Source: Bradyrhizobium huanghuaihaiense
GTDB taxonomy: Bacteria; Pseudomonadota; Alphaproteobacteria; Rhizobiales; Xanthobacteraceae
Direction: 5' to 3'
Assembly: GCF_007830635.1 (NCBI RefSeq)
Contig: NZ_VLLA01000007.1
Coordinates: forward strand, 248,001 to 312,000
DNA: 64,000 nt
The position numbers and the translations under genes were made by a program. The first letter of the stretch is position 1, and every line of letters starts with the position of its first letter. Below the pieces are notes generated by a model. That model saw only the letters and a list, made by a program, of their open reading frames with translations. It was not told the DNA's origin and searched no databases. Below, piece by piece: positions 7,970-18,959 of this stretch.

Positions 7970-8941
7970 ATGAATGGGCAAGCCCCCCAGCATCACGCGG
8001 CCCGTGTCGAGGCCGCCATCGCATCAGGCCAGGCGGCTCGTTCCGCGCTCGTGGCCTCCTGGCGCCGTTCCTCCCGATTGCATCATCTCGACCCCTCTGG
8101 CCGCGGCCTGCCGAAGCGGCTGACGGAGGCGGAACTCAGCACGGCGCGCGAGCGCATCGCGCCCCTGCTGGCCGCCGCGCAGGGCGCCATGGACCGGCTC
8201 TATCAGGCGGTCGGCGCGGCCGGCTGCTGTGTGCTGCTCGCCGACGGCGAGGGGGTCCCGGTCGACCGTCGCGGCACGCCCGCAGACGATGCGACGTTCC
8301 AATCCTGGGGCCTGTGGACCGGCGCGCTCTGGAGCGAGGAGCACGAGGGAACCAACGGCATCGGCACCTGCGTCGTCGAGCAGCGGCCGCTGACGATCGA
8401 CCGCGACCAGCACTTCTTCACCCGCAACACGCTTCTGAGCTGCACTGCGGTTCCGATCTACGACCACGAGGCGGCCTTCGCCGGTGTGCTCGACGTCTCC
8501 TCCTGCCGCGCCGACCGCACCGATGCGTTTTCCAGCCTGATCGCACTGGCGGCGGGCGAGGCGGCCAAACGCATCGAGGCCGACATGTTCCGCCGCGCCT
8601 TCGCCCATGCCCGCATCGTGCTGACGCCGGCTGCGGACGGCCAGTGCGGCGGCCTCGTGGCCGTCGATGCGGACGACCTCGTGATCGGTGCGACCCGCTC
8701 CGCCCGGATGGGACTTGGCATTGGACTTGGCATCGCGCCCGGCCGCCCGTTGCGGCCAGTGCCTGCGGCCGATCTGCTCGGCGGCGATGTCGCGCATGAC
8801 CACCTCGCCGGCGGTCAGCGCGCGGTGTTGCAGCGGGCGCTGCTCCGCGCGGGCGGCAATGTTTCCGCCGCCGCCAAGGCCCTCGGCGTCAGCCGCGCCA
8901 CGCTGCACCGGAAGCTGAAGCGGTTCGAGCTGAACCACTGA
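7970..8941 (+). CDS. GAF-domain, Fis-type HTH transcriptional regulator (AcoR-like without AAA+ domain)
   Basis: 323 residues; ATG at 7970 with GGAGG at 7957-7961 (a GTG at 7967 is less well spaced). Residues 20-60 (ARSALVASWRRSSRLHHLDP) and the following region are the AcoR-type N-terminus. The GAF-like domain spans about 70-200, with EEHEGTNGIGTCVVEQRPL and HFFTRNTLLSCTAVPIYDHE. The C-terminus LLRAGGNVSAAAKALGVSRA is a Fis-type helix-turn-helix. The central sigma-54-interacting AAA+ domain (Walker A, GAFTGA) of true AcoR proteins is absent, and the length leaves no room for it. It may regulate the aldehyde dehydrogenase downstream, without activating sigma-54 directly. Confidence 0.85.
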   Translation: MNGQAPQHHAARVEAAIASGQAARSALVASWRRSSRLHHLDPSGRGLPKRLTEAELSTARERIAPLLAAAQGAMDRLYQAVGAAGCCVLLADGEGVPVDRRGTPADDATFQSWGLWTGALWSEEHEGTNGIGTCVVEQRPLTIDRDQHFFTRNTLLSCTAVPIYDHEAAFAGVLDVSSCRADRTDAFSSLIALAAGEAAKRIEADMFRRAFAHARIVLTPAADGQCGGLVAVDADDLVIGATRSARMGLGIGLGIAPGRPLRPVPAADLLGGDVAHDHLAGGQRAVLQRALLRAGGNVSAAAKALGVSRATLHRKLKRFELNH

Positions 8942-8958
8942 GCTACTGTTTCCTCAGC

Positions 8959-9038
8959 CGTCATTGCGAGCGCAGCGAAGCAATCCAGAATCCCTCCGCG
9001 GTCGCAGTCTGGATTGCTTCGCTGCGCTCGCAATGACG
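8959..9038. repeat. Dispersed palindromic repeat (CGTCATTGCGAGCGAAGCGAAG family)
   Basis: Arms CGTCATTGCGAGCGCAGCGA... (from 8959) and their complement ending at 9038 form a hairpin of about 30 base pairs. A second copy is at 18840-18919, with a different loop. Confidence 0.88.
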
Positions 9039-9080
9039 AGTGGAGGCTGCGAGCGCTCCATCTTGCACCTGCCTCACCCC

Positions 9081-9108
9081 GGACCTGTCTCAGAACTGCG
9101 ACAGGTCC
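9081..9108. promoter_or_regulatory. Inverted repeat operator candidate before the aldehyde dehydrogenase gene
   Basis: GGACCTGTC (9081-9089) and GACAGGTCC (9100-9108) are perfect nine-base arms with a ten-base spacer, ending 110 bases before the start codon. The TGTC...GACA dyad is the kind of site bound by Fis-type helix-turn-helix dimers of AcoR-like regulators, one of which is encoded just upstream. No convincing -24/-12 sigma-54 promoter (GG-N10-GC) was seen between it and the gene. Confidence 0.45.
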
Positions 9109-9218
9109 GCGCCGCCATCGCTCCCGACCGGGCTGACAGAAAACGCCTCCCGCATCATCGTCTGCGCAAGTCGCGAACATGCGACGACAAGCGCAAACAG
9201 CAACATCGGGAGTGATCA

Positions 9219-10736
<1,518 letters not shown>

Positions 10737-10758
10737 TCGAGCAAGAATCGTTCAGGCA

Positions 10759-10792
10759 GGAGAGGGCGGCGCACCCCTGCGCCGCCCTCTCC
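10759..10792 (+). terminator. Strong hairpin after the aldehyde dehydrogenase gene
   Basis: GGAGAGGGCGGCGCA (10759-10773) pairs perfectly with TGCGCCGCCCTCTCC (10778-10792), loop CCCC. Fifteen GC-rich pairs and a four-base loop; no T-run behind it. Confidence 0.65.
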
Positions 10793-10901
10793 ACCGTCAT
10801 CCATCTGTCAGAGAATTCGGACAAGACGGCAGCGCCGCGCCTATCCGGGTTCGGCGCTGCCGGCATTCGCAGCAATGCCGGGCAAAGACGGAGGCTTGGC
10901 G

Positions 10902-12281
10902 ATGCGGAACATTCGTTCACTGCGGACAATGTATGTTGGGGCGATTCTGCTCGGGGCCGCGGTGCTCCCGCTGTCGATGGCCTTCGCGCAGTCCGCTGCT
11001 GCGCCATCAGGCGCAAAACCCTTCCTGACCGTCGATGGCAAGGCGCCGCTCGTCCTCGGCCATCGCGGCCTGCCGGGACTGGTGCCGGAAGAGACCGAGG
11101 CCTCGTATGACCTCGCGGCGGCCGTCGGGACCGACGCGCTCGAAGAGGATTTGCACCTGACCAAGGATTGCGTGCTGGTCGTGCGGCATAATCCCTGGCT
11201 CAGCGACAACACTGACATTGCCGAGGTCGCGAAGACCAATGCGACTGTGGCCGCGCGCAAGCGCACGGTGCCCGGCGTGCGCGTCAAGGCGCCAGCTTCC
11301 CCGAGCGCGCCTGCCGATTACCTGACGGATCTCACCGATCCGGCTGATCCGAAATCGGTGCTGAAGTCATTGATCGTGGACGGCGAGGACCACACCAACG
11401 ACTGGTCGATCACCGACTTCACGATGGCCGAGCTGAAGGAATGGATCGCCGGCACCACCTATGACGCGGCCAACGAGCGGCCGAAGGTCTTCAATGGCAA
11501 GCTCCCGATCATCAGCTTTCAGGACGTCATCGACATCGCCAAGGCCAGGAGCAAGGAGACCGGGCGGTCCATCCTCGTCTACCCCGAAACCAAGAACCCG
11601 ACCTGGAATAATGCCCAAGCGATCGCCAATGGCTGCGGCCCGGCCGGCAGCCGTCCGCTCGAAGATGCCCTGATCAAGATCATCAAGGACAACGGCCTCA
11701 ACACCAAGGACGCGCCCATCCTGGTCCAGAGCTTCGAGCCCGGCAGCCTGAAATATATGCGCAGCCACGGGCTCCAGACGCGGCAGGTCCAGCTGATCGA
11801 CGGCAACGGTATCGACTTCAAAACCGGCGAGGTGCTCCTCAACAACATCACAAGCTCGCGTCCGTTCGACTGGACTGTCGCGGGCGATGCGCGCCTCTAC
11901 GATGCGATGCTGACCCCGGAGGGCATGGCCGAGATCAAGACCTATGCCGACGGCATCGGTCCGTGGAAGGCCTATATCGTTCCACTCAAGATCGCGCCGT
12001 GGAAGGACAGCAATGCCGACGGCACGCCCTACAAGGGATCGACGCCGGACGCTTCGACCCAGGAACCGACCAGCCTCGTCACCGATGCGCACAAGCTCGG
12101 CCTGTTCGTGCACGTCTTCACCTTCCGGAACGAGAAGAAATATCTCGCAGCCGACTATCGCGGTGATCCCAGCCTTGAATATCTCAAATTTTTCCGGCTC
12201 GGCGTCGATGGGGTCTTCAGCGACTTCACGCATACCGGCGTCGCCGCCCGCGCAGCGTATTTGCGCGAGCTGGGCTGGTAG
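10902..12281 (+). CDS. Glycerophosphodiester phosphodiesterase family protein, exported
   Basis: 459 residues from the ATG at 10902 (GGAGG at 10890-10894). An N-terminal signal peptide (AILLGAAVLPLSMAFAQ) is followed by the GDPD core: LVLGHRGLPGLVPEETEAS with the catalytic HR and the PEET element, then ALEEDLHLTKD (metal-binding acid pair) and VVRHNPWL (second histidine). The long C-terminal part includes ILVQSFEPGSLKY and ends with GVDGVFSDFTHTG, as in periplasmic GlpQ-like enzymes. It would release glycerol-3-phosphate from deacylated phospholipids outside the cytoplasm. The spacing between core motifs is longer than in E. coli GlpQ, so substrate range is uncertain. Confidence 0.88.
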   Translation: MRNIRSLRTMYVGAILLGAAVLPLSMAFAQSAAAPSGAKPFLTVDGKAPLVLGHRGLPGLVPEETEASYDLAAAVGTDALEEDLHLTKDCVLVVRHNPWLSDNTDIAEVAKTNATVAARKRTVPGVRVKAPASPSAPADYLTDLTDPADPKSVLKSLIVDGEDHTNDWSITDFTMAELKEWIAGTTYDAANERPKVFNGKLPIISFQDVIDIAKARSKETGRSILVYPETKNPTWNNAQAIANGCGPAGSRPLEDALIKIIKDNGLNTKDAPILVQSFEPGSLKYMRSHGLQTRQVQLIDGNGIDFKTGEVLLNNITSSRPFDWTVAGDARLYDAMLTPEGMAEIKTYADGIGPWKAYIVPLKIAPWKDSNADGTPYKGSTPDASTQEPTSLVTDAHKLGLFVHVFTFRNEKKYLAADYRGDPSLEYLKFFRLGVDGVFSDFTHTGVAARAAYLRELGW

Positions 12282-12411
12282 GCGACGCGACGATTCGGAC
12301 GTGTGCAAGGGTTCAGACCCGCGGATAAACGCGTCCGAATTTCGTTGCGTGGATGGCACGCGCCACGTTCGCTGGCGCGTGAGCTAAAGTTGCCTGATCA
12401 AGCCTAAAGGT

Positions 12412-12424
12412 TTTGCAAAGTTTC
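12412..12424. promoter_or_regulatory. TTTGCAAAGTTTC motif upstream of pdhA
   Basis: Contains the palindrome TTTGCAAA (12412-12419). The complement, GAAACTTTGCAAA, fits the RamB-type consensus and the half-site used by ScfR-family short-chain acyl-CoA regulators, as I recall them. It lies 112 bases before the pdhA ATG. A near-identical site precedes pdhC (15769-15781). Binding is inferred. Confidence 0.45.
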
Positions 12425-12536
12425 GGCCACGTTGCAGTGCGGCATAATGAAAGTCGTGCCATGCCGCCGCGGTGCTTTCCAAGGGCGTTTGACTTGGGTT
12501 AGAGAGGGCTAAAGTTTTCTCTGACCCGGAATTCCC

Positions 12537-13559
12537 ATGGCCGCACCCAAGAAAGCCGCCGCAGGCGCTGCACAGGACAAGACCGACGGCGCATCGCCCC
12601 CGGAATTTACCAGGGAGCAGGAGCTCAAGGCGCTCCGCGAGATGCTCCTGATCCGGCGGTTCGAGGAAAAGGCCGGCCAGCTCTACGGCATGGGCGCGAT
12701 CGGCGGTTTCTGCCATCTCTATATCGGCCAGGAGGCCGTGGTGGTCGGCATGCAGATGGCCCTGAAAGAGGGCGATCAGGTCATCACCGGCTATCGCGAC
12801 CATGGCCACATGCTTGCGACCGGCATGGACGCCAATGGCGTCATGGCCGAGCTCACGGGCCGCCGCGGCGGCTATTCCAAGGGCAAGGGCGGCTCCATGC
12901 ACATGTTCAGCAAGGAGAAGCACTTCTACGGCGGCCATGGTATCGTCGGCGCCCAGGTCTCGCTCGGCACGGGCCTCGCCTTCGCCAATCACTATCGCGG
13001 CAACGGCAATGTCAGCGTCACCTATTTCGGCGACGGCGCGGCCAATCAGGGCCAGGTCTATGAGAGCTTCAACATGGCGGAGCTCTGGAAGCTGCCGGTG
13101 ATCTACGTCATCGAGAACAACCGCTACGCCATGGGCACCTCGGTCTCGCGCGCCTCGGCCCAGCAGGATTTCTCCAAGCGCGGCGTGTCCTTCAATATCC
13201 CCGGCAAGCAGGTCGACGGCATGGACGTCCGCGCCGTCAAGGCGGCGGGCGAGGAGGCGGCGGCCTGGTGCCGCGCCGGCAAGGGCCCCTTCATCCTGGA
13301 GATGCAGACCTACCGCTATCGCGGCCATTCGATGTCCGACCCTGCAAAATATCGCACGCGCGAGGAGGTCGAGAAGGTCCGTCACGACCAGGACCCGATC
13401 GAGCAGGTGCGCAATCGCCTGCTGGCGGCCAAGGTCAGCGAAGCCGATCTCAAGGCGATCGACGCCGAGGTGCGCGACATCGTCAACGCGTCCGCCGACT
13501 TTGCCCAGCATGATCCCGAGCCGGATGCCGCCGAGCTCTGGACCGACGTTTACCGCTGA
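12537..13559 (+). CDS. pdhA: Pyruvate dehydrogenase E1 component, alpha subunit
   Basis: 340 residues. With PdhB it forms the thiamin-diphosphate-dependent heterotetramer that decarboxylates pyruvate and acetylates the lipoyl group of E2. Seen: start of the E1-alpha fold (LLIRRFEEKAGQLYGMGAIG), IGQEAVVVG, the ThDP motif from YFGDGAANQGQVYESFN, ENNRYAMGTS, and the phosphorylation-loop-like RYRGHSMSDPAKYRTREE. An Ala/Lys-rich N-terminal extension of about 25 residues is normal in alphaproteobacteria. First gene of the pdh cluster; pdhB follows after 29 bases. Confidence 0.97.
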   Translation: MAAPKKAAAGAAQDKTDGASPPEFTREQELKALREMLLIRRFEEKAGQLYGMGAIGGFCHLYIGQEAVVVGMQMALKEGDQVITGYRDHGHMLATGMDANGVMAELTGRRGGYSKGKGGSMHMFSKEKHFYGGHGIVGAQVSLGTGLAFANHYRGNGNVSVTYFGDGAANQGQVYESFNMAELWKLPVIYVIENNRYAMGTSVSRASAQQDFSKRGVSFNIPGKQVDGMDVRAVKAAGEEAAAWCRAGKGPFILEMQTYRYRGHSMSDPAKYRTREEVEKVRHDQDPIEQVRNRLLAAKVSEADLKAIDAEVRDIVNASADFAQHDPEPDAAELWTDVYR

Positions 13560-13588
13560 ACGCGCGCAAGCTTTCTTTTGGAGTCGAT

Positions 13589-14971
<1,383 letters not shown>

Positions 14972-14974
14972 ACC

Positions 14975-15277
14975 ATGGCGGGCCCGAAGGAGCAGCCACT
15001 GCCGCCTGACGTCATGACCCGCGACGACGCGGTCGAGATCCTGCGCGTGTTCGTGCTGGACGGCGGGCTGTCGATGGCGTTCCAGCGCGCCTTCGAGGAA
15101 CCCGACATGTGGGGCCTGCTGCTCGTCGATCTCGCCCGCCACGCCGCGCGCGCCTATGCGCGCGAGAGCGAATATACCGAGGAGGATGCGCTGAACCGGA
15201 TCCTCGACATGTTCCAGGCCGAGATCGAGCGTCCCACGGACACCGGCACCACGACGCCGCGCGGGAAGGGACACTGA
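14975..15277 (+). CDS. DUF5076-type small protein
   Basis: 100 residues, mostly helical: LPPDVMTRDDAVEILRVFVL, WGLLLVDLARHAARAYA, YTEEDALNRILDMFQAEIER. I recall this as the DUF5076 family, found beside pdhB in rhizobia; no function is known. No signal or membrane segment. It starts three bases after the pdhB stop and ends two bases before the deaminase start, so all three genes are probably translated from one message. Confidence 0.75.
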   Translation: MAGPKEQPLPPDVMTRDDAVEILRVFVLDGGLSMAFQRAFEEPDMWGLLLVDLARHAARAYARESEYTEEDALNRILDMFQAEIERPTDTGTTTPRGKGH

Positions 15278-15279
15278 AC

Positions 15280-15732
15280 GTGGCGATCGAATCCTATCAT
15301 TTCGACTTCATGCTCGAGGCGATCCGCGAGGCGGAAGCCTCGATCGCGCAGGGCGGCCTGCCGATCGGCGCGGTGCTGACGCGCGACAACAAGATCATCG
15401 CGCGCGGCCACAATAATCGCGTGCAGGAGAACAACGTGATCCTGCACGGCGAGATGAGCTGCCTGCGCGAGGCCGGTGCGATCACGTTCCACGACACGGT
15501 CATGTACACGACGCTGTCGCCTTGCTCGATGTGCGCCGGCGCGCTCGCGCTGTTCAAGGTCAAGCTGGTGGTGATCGGGGAGTCCGTCACCTTCGAGGGC
15601 TCCAAGGACATCCTCGACAAGTTCGGTATCCCCTGGATCGACCTTGCCGACGACCGCTCCATCACCATGATGAAGAATTGGCGTTCCATCCCTGCCAATG
15701 AGCGCCTCTGGCAGGGCGACATCGGCAACTAA
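15280..15732 (+). CDS. Nucleoside/cytosine deaminase-family protein
   Basis: 150 residues from a GTG at 15280 with GGAAGGG ten bases upstream; longer frames reaching upstream overlap the DUF5076 gene and lack family features. The zinc site is complete: HGEMSCLREAG (His and catalytic Glu) and SPCSMCAGALALF (PCxxC). The layout and the WIDLADD and NEIPAN-like C-terminus resemble yeast-type cytosine deaminase and CMP/dCMP-deaminase-like enzymes; TadA lacks the C-terminal segment seen here. It probably deaminates a free base or nucleoside. Its place between pdhB and pdhC is by neighbourhood, not an obvious metabolic link. Confidence 0.85.
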   Translation: MAIESYHFDFMLEAIREAEASIAQGGLPIGAVLTRDNKIIARGHNNRVQENNVILHGEMSCLREAGAITFHDTVMYTTLSPCSMCAGALALFKVKLVVIGESVTFEGSKDILDKFGIPWIDLADDRSITMMKNWRSIPANERLWQGDIGN

Positions 15733-15745
15733 ACCTGGTCTGTTC

Positions 15746-15763
15746 GTCTCCGCTGTCGGAGAC
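15746..15763 (+). terminator. Short hairpin between the deaminase gene and pdhC
   Basis: GTCTCCG (15746-15752) pairs with CGGAGAC (15757-15763), loop CTGT; a T-rich stretch (ACGTTTTGC) follows. It may attenuate read-through into pdhC. Confidence 0.45.
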
Positions 15764-15768
15764 GACGT

Positions 15769-15781
15769 TTTGCAAAGTTCT
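15769..15781. promoter_or_regulatory. TTTGCAAAGTTCT motif upstream of pdhC
   Basis: Second copy of the motif seen before pdhA; the complement AGAACTTTGCAAA matches the RamB-type consensus completely as I recall it. It lies 13 bases before the pdhC ATG, so a protein bound here could block translation-proximal transcription or an internal start. Confidence 0.45.
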
Positions 15782-15794
15782 TCTTGAGGTCAGC

Positions 15795-17135
15795 ATGCCC
15801 ATCAACATCCTGATGCCCGCTCTCTCGCCGACGATGGAGAAGGGCAACCTCGCCAAGTGGCTGAAGAAGGAAGGCGACAAGGTCAAATCCGGCGACGTCA
15901 TCGCCGAGATCGAGACCGACAAGGCGACCATGGAGGTCGAGGCCATCGACGAGGGCACGATCGCTAAGATCCTCGTGCCCGAGGGCACGCAGGACGTCCC
16001 GGTCAACGACGTGATCGCGGTCCTCGCCGGCGAGGGCGAGGACGTGAAGGCTGCGGGTAGCGCCAAGCCCAGCGCCTCGGCCGCGCCTCCGAAGGCCGCG
16101 GAGGCTCCCGCCGCACCGGCTCCCGCGCCGGCCGCGCCCAAGGCCGCACCGCCGCCCGCTGCCGCGCCGCAGGCGGCAGCGCCGGCTGCGCAGAGCAACG
16201 GCCATGGCGGCCGCGTGTTCTCGTCGCCGCTGGCGCGCCGTCTCGCCAAGGATGCCGGCATCGATGTGTCGATGGTGACGGGCACCGGTCCGCACGGCCG
16301 CGTGGTCGCGCGCGACGTCGAGCAGGCCAAGTCCGGCAAGGGCCTCAAGGCGCCTGCCGCGGCGCCGTCAGGTGCGCCGTCGATCGCGCCGACCATGTCG
16401 GACAAGCAGATCCTGTCGCTGTTCGAGCCGGGCTCCTACGACATCGTCCCGCATGACGGCATGCGCCGCACCATCGCGCAGCGCCTGACCGCGTCGATCC
16501 AGAATGTCCCGCACTTCTACCTCACCATCGACTGCGACATCGGCAAGCTGCTCGCCGCGCGCGAGGAAATCAACGCCGCTGCGCCGAAGGACAAGGAGAA
16601 GAAGCCGCTCTACAAGATCTCGGTCAATGACTTCGTCATCAAGGCGATGGCGGTCGCGCTGCAGAAGATCCCGAACTGCAATGTCAGCTGGACCGAAAGC
16701 GGCATGGTCAAGCATCACCATTCCGACGTCGGCGTTGCCGTGGCGATGCCCGGCGGCCTGATCACGCCGATCATCCGGAAAGCGGAGACCAAGACGCTCT
16801 CGACCATCTCCAACGAGATGAAGGATTTTGCCGCGCGCGCCCGCTCGCGCAAGCTCAAGCCCGAGGAATACCAGGGCGGCACGACGGCCGTCTCCAACCT
16901 CGGCATGTACGGCATCAGCCACTTCACCGCCGTGATCAACCCGCCGCATGCGACCATCCTCGCGGTCGGCACCAGCGAGGAGCGTCCCGTCGTGCGCGGC
17001 GGCAAGATCGAGGTCGCGCACATGATGAGCGTGACCTTGTCCTGCGATCACCGCGCCATCGACGGTGCGCTCGGCGCCGAGCTGATCGGCGCGTTCAAGC
17101 AGCTGATCGAAAACCCCGTCATGATGATGGTCTGA
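15795..17135 (+). CDS. pdhC: Pyruvate dehydrogenase E2, dihydrolipoamide acetyltransferase
   Basis: 446 residues. Lipoyl domain at 1-80 (lysine in IETDKATMEVEAIDEG), an Ala/Pro linker, the E1/E3-binding domain at about 135-175 (VFSSPLARRLAKDAGIDVSM, TGPHGRVVARDVE), a second linker and the acyltransferase domain with the catalytic histidine in LSCDHRAIDGALGAE. It transfers the acetyl group to CoA and forms the core of the complex. ATG at 15795, GAGG nine bases upstream. The N-terminal 80 residues are nearly the same as those of PdhB, a likely duplication of the lipoyl domain. Confidence 0.97.
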   Translation: MPINILMPALSPTMEKGNLAKWLKKEGDKVKSGDVIAEIETDKATMEVEAIDEGTIAKILVPEGTQDVPVNDVIAVLAGEGEDVKAAGSAKPSASAAPPKAAEAPAAPAPAPAAPKAAPPPAAAPQAAAPAAQSNGHGGRVFSSPLARRLAKDAGIDVSMVTGTGPHGRVVARDVEQAKSGKGLKAPAAAPSGAPSIAPTMSDKQILSLFEPGSYDIVPHDGMRRTIAQRLTASIQNVPHFYLTIDCDIGKLLAAREEINAAAPKDKEKKPLYKISVNDFVIKAMAVALQKIPNCNVSWTESGMVKHHHSDVGVAVAMPGGLITPIIRKAETKTLSTISNEMKDFAARARSRKLKPEEYQGGTTAVSNLGMYGISHFTAVINPPHATILAVGTSEERPVVRGGKIEVAHMMSVTLSCDHRAIDGALGAELIGAFKQLIENPVMMMV

Positions 17136-17143
17136 GATGGCGC

Positions 17144-17377
17144 ATGACGTCGCGCTGGCCCTGGATCTCGATGCTGATTTCGCTGATCCTCACGCTCAGC
17201 CCGCATGGCCGCGAGATCATTGAGGCCGCCTTCTTTGCCGGCGAGGCGTTGTCGCGCAACATCTGGGCGCCGATTGCGCTCACCATCTTCGCCATCATGG
17301 CGGTGGTCATTCTCATCGAATGGCTGATCAGAACCTACATCTTCAAACGCCGCGCCCGCGGCGCAACGACCGCTTGA
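17144..17377 (+). CDS. Small membrane protein of the pdh cluster
   Basis: 77 residues with a hydrophobic N-terminal segment (WISMLISLILTLSP), a central amphipathic stretch and one clear membrane helix (APIALTIFAIMAVVILIEWL), then a basic tail (RTYIFKRRARGAT). Family not recognised. Starts eight bases after the pdhC stop and ends 17 bases before the lpdA start, so it belongs to the same message. Confidence 0.65.
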   Translation: MTSRWPWISMLISLILTLSPHGREIIEAAFFAGEALSRNIWAPIALTIFAIMAVVILIEWLIRTYIFKRRARGATTA

Positions 17378-17394
17378 GTTGAATGGGAGCCGCC

Positions 17395-18816
17395 ATGGCC
17401 GATACATCCTTCGACGTCATCATCATCGGCTCCGGTCCCGGCGGCTATGTCACCGCGATCCGCGCCGCCCAGCTCGGGTTCAAGGTCGCGATCGTCGAAA
17501 AATCCTATCTCGGCGGCATCTGCCTGAACTGGGGCTGCATTCCGACCAAGGCGCTGCTGCGGTCGGCCGAGATCTACCACTACATGCAGCACGCCAAGGA
17601 TTACGGCCTGTCGGCGGAGAAAGTCTCGTTCGATCCGAAGGCCGTGGTGCAGCGCTCGCGCGGCGTCTCGAAGCGGCTGAACGACGGCGTCGGCTTCCTG
17701 ATGAAGAAGAACAAGGTCAGCGTCATCTGGGGCGCGGCCTCGATCGATGCGCCCGGCAAGGTCACCGTGAAGAAGTCCGATGTCGAGGGCCCGAAGGGCG
17801 CGCTGGGCGAGGGGACTTATCAGGCCAAGCACATCATCGTTGCGACCGGCGCACGGCCTCGTGTGCTGCCCGGGCTCGAGCCCGACAAGAAGCTGATCTG
17901 GACCTATTTTGAGGCGATGGTGCCGGAGCGGATGCCGAAATCGCTGCTGGTGGTCGGCTCCGGCGCGATCGGCATCGAGTTCGCCTCCTTTTTCCACACC
18001 ATGGGAAGCGACGTCACGGTAGTCGAGGTGCTGCCGCAGATCCTCCCCGTCGAGGACGCCGAGATCGCAGGCCTTGCCCGCAAGCGCTTCGAGAAGATGG
18101 GCATCAAAATCATGTCCTCGACCAAGGTGACCAAGCTGGAGAAGAAGGCCGACAGCGTCGTCGCCACCATCGACGACGGCAAGGGCAAGCCGGTTACCAC
18201 CGAGTTCGAGCGCGTGATCTCGGCCGTCGGCGTCGTCGGCAACATCGAGAATCTGGGACTCGAAAAGCTCGGTGTCAAAACCGATCGCGGCATCATCGTG
18301 GTCGACGGCTACGGCAAGACCAACGTTCCCGGCATCTATGCCATCGGCGACGTCTCCGGTCCCCCGATGCTCGCGCACAAGGCCGAGCACGAGGGTGTAA
18401 TCTGTGTCGAGGCGATCAAGGGCCTGCATCCGCATCCCATGGACAAGAACATGATCCCGGGCTGCACCTATTGCCATCCCCAGGTCGCCTCTGTCGGCCT
18501 GACGGAAGCCAAGGCCAAGGAGAACGGCCGCGAGATCCGCGTCGGCCGCTTCCCCTTCGTCGGCAACGGCAAGGCGATCGCGCTCGGCGAGGACCAGGGT
18601 CTGGTCAAGGTGATCTTCGACAAGAAGACCGGCCAGCTCCTCGGCGCCCACATGGTCGGCGCGGAAGTGACCGAGCTGATCCAGGGCTACGTCGTCGCCA
18701 TGAACCTGGAGACCACGGAAGAAGAGCTGATGCACACGGTCTTCCCGCATCCGACCCTGTCGGAGATGATGAAGGAAGCCGTGCTGGATGCGTATGGACG
18801 GGTGTTGAATATTTGA
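17395..18816 (+). CDS. lpdA: Dihydrolipoyl dehydrogenase (E3)
   Basis: 473 residues from the ATG at 17395 (GGGAG eight bases upstream); an in-frame ATG at 17383 adds four residues and is less likely. FAD-binding IIGSGPGGYVTAIRAAQLG, the redox-active disulfide GGICLNWGCIPTKAL, NAD-binding VVGSGAIGIEFASFFHTMG, a second FAD motif GIYAIGDVSGPPMLAHKA, and the C-terminal dimer-interface catalytic HTVFPHPTLSE. It reoxidises dihydrolipoamide of the PDH complex with NAD+. Other complexes may share it, but the position after pdhC marks it as the PDH-dedicated E3. Confidence 0.97.
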   Translation: MADTSFDVIIIGSGPGGYVTAIRAAQLGFKVAIVEKSYLGGICLNWGCIPTKALLRSAEIYHYMQHAKDYGLSAEKVSFDPKAVVQRSRGVSKRLNDGVGFLMKKNKVSVIWGAASIDAPGKVTVKKSDVEGPKGALGEGTYQAKHIIVATGARPRVLPGLEPDKKLIWTYFEAMVPERMPKSLLVVGSGAIGIEFASFFHTMGSDVTVVEVLPQILPVEDAEIAGLARKRFEKMGIKIMSSTKVTKLEKKADSVVATIDDGKGKPVTTEFERVISAVGVVGNIENLGLEKLGVKTDRGIIVVDGYGKTNVPGIYAIGDVSGPPMLAHKAEHEGVICVEAIKGLHPHPMDKNMIPGCTYCHPQVASVGLTEAKAKENGREIRVGRFPFVGNGKAIALGEDQGLVKVIFDKKTGQLLGAHMVGAEVTELIQGYVVAMNLETTEEELMHTVFPHPTLSEMMKEAVLDAYGRVLNI

Positions 18817-18839
18817 TGGACGAGCGCGTCGCCCGCCGC

Positions 18840-18919
18840 CGTCATTGCGAGCGAAGCGAAGCAATCCAGACTGCCTCTGCGGAAAGACTCTGGATTGCTT
18901 CGCTGCGCTCGCAATGACG
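18840..18919. repeat. Dispersed palindromic repeat (second copy of the CGTCATTGCGAG family)
   Basis: Same arms as at 8959-9038, with a GACTGCCTCTGCGGAAAGAC-like centre. It separates lpdA from thrC and may end the pdh transcript. Confidence 0.88.
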
Positions 18920-18959
18920 GGCCGAGAGAGCGTTTTCAAAATAAGAAGGAAATCACCCC

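Noticed and set aside
9039..9218. Sigma-54 promoter before the aldehyde dehydrogenase gene
   Set aside because: No GG-N10-GC pair with the expected context was found; the nearest candidates have the wrong spacing.
17335..18939. Open antisense frames across lpdA, and likewise across pdhB, the tat genes, the hybrid kinase and slt
   Set aside because: All are shadows of well-identified genes with skewed His/Arg/Ala composition and no motifs.
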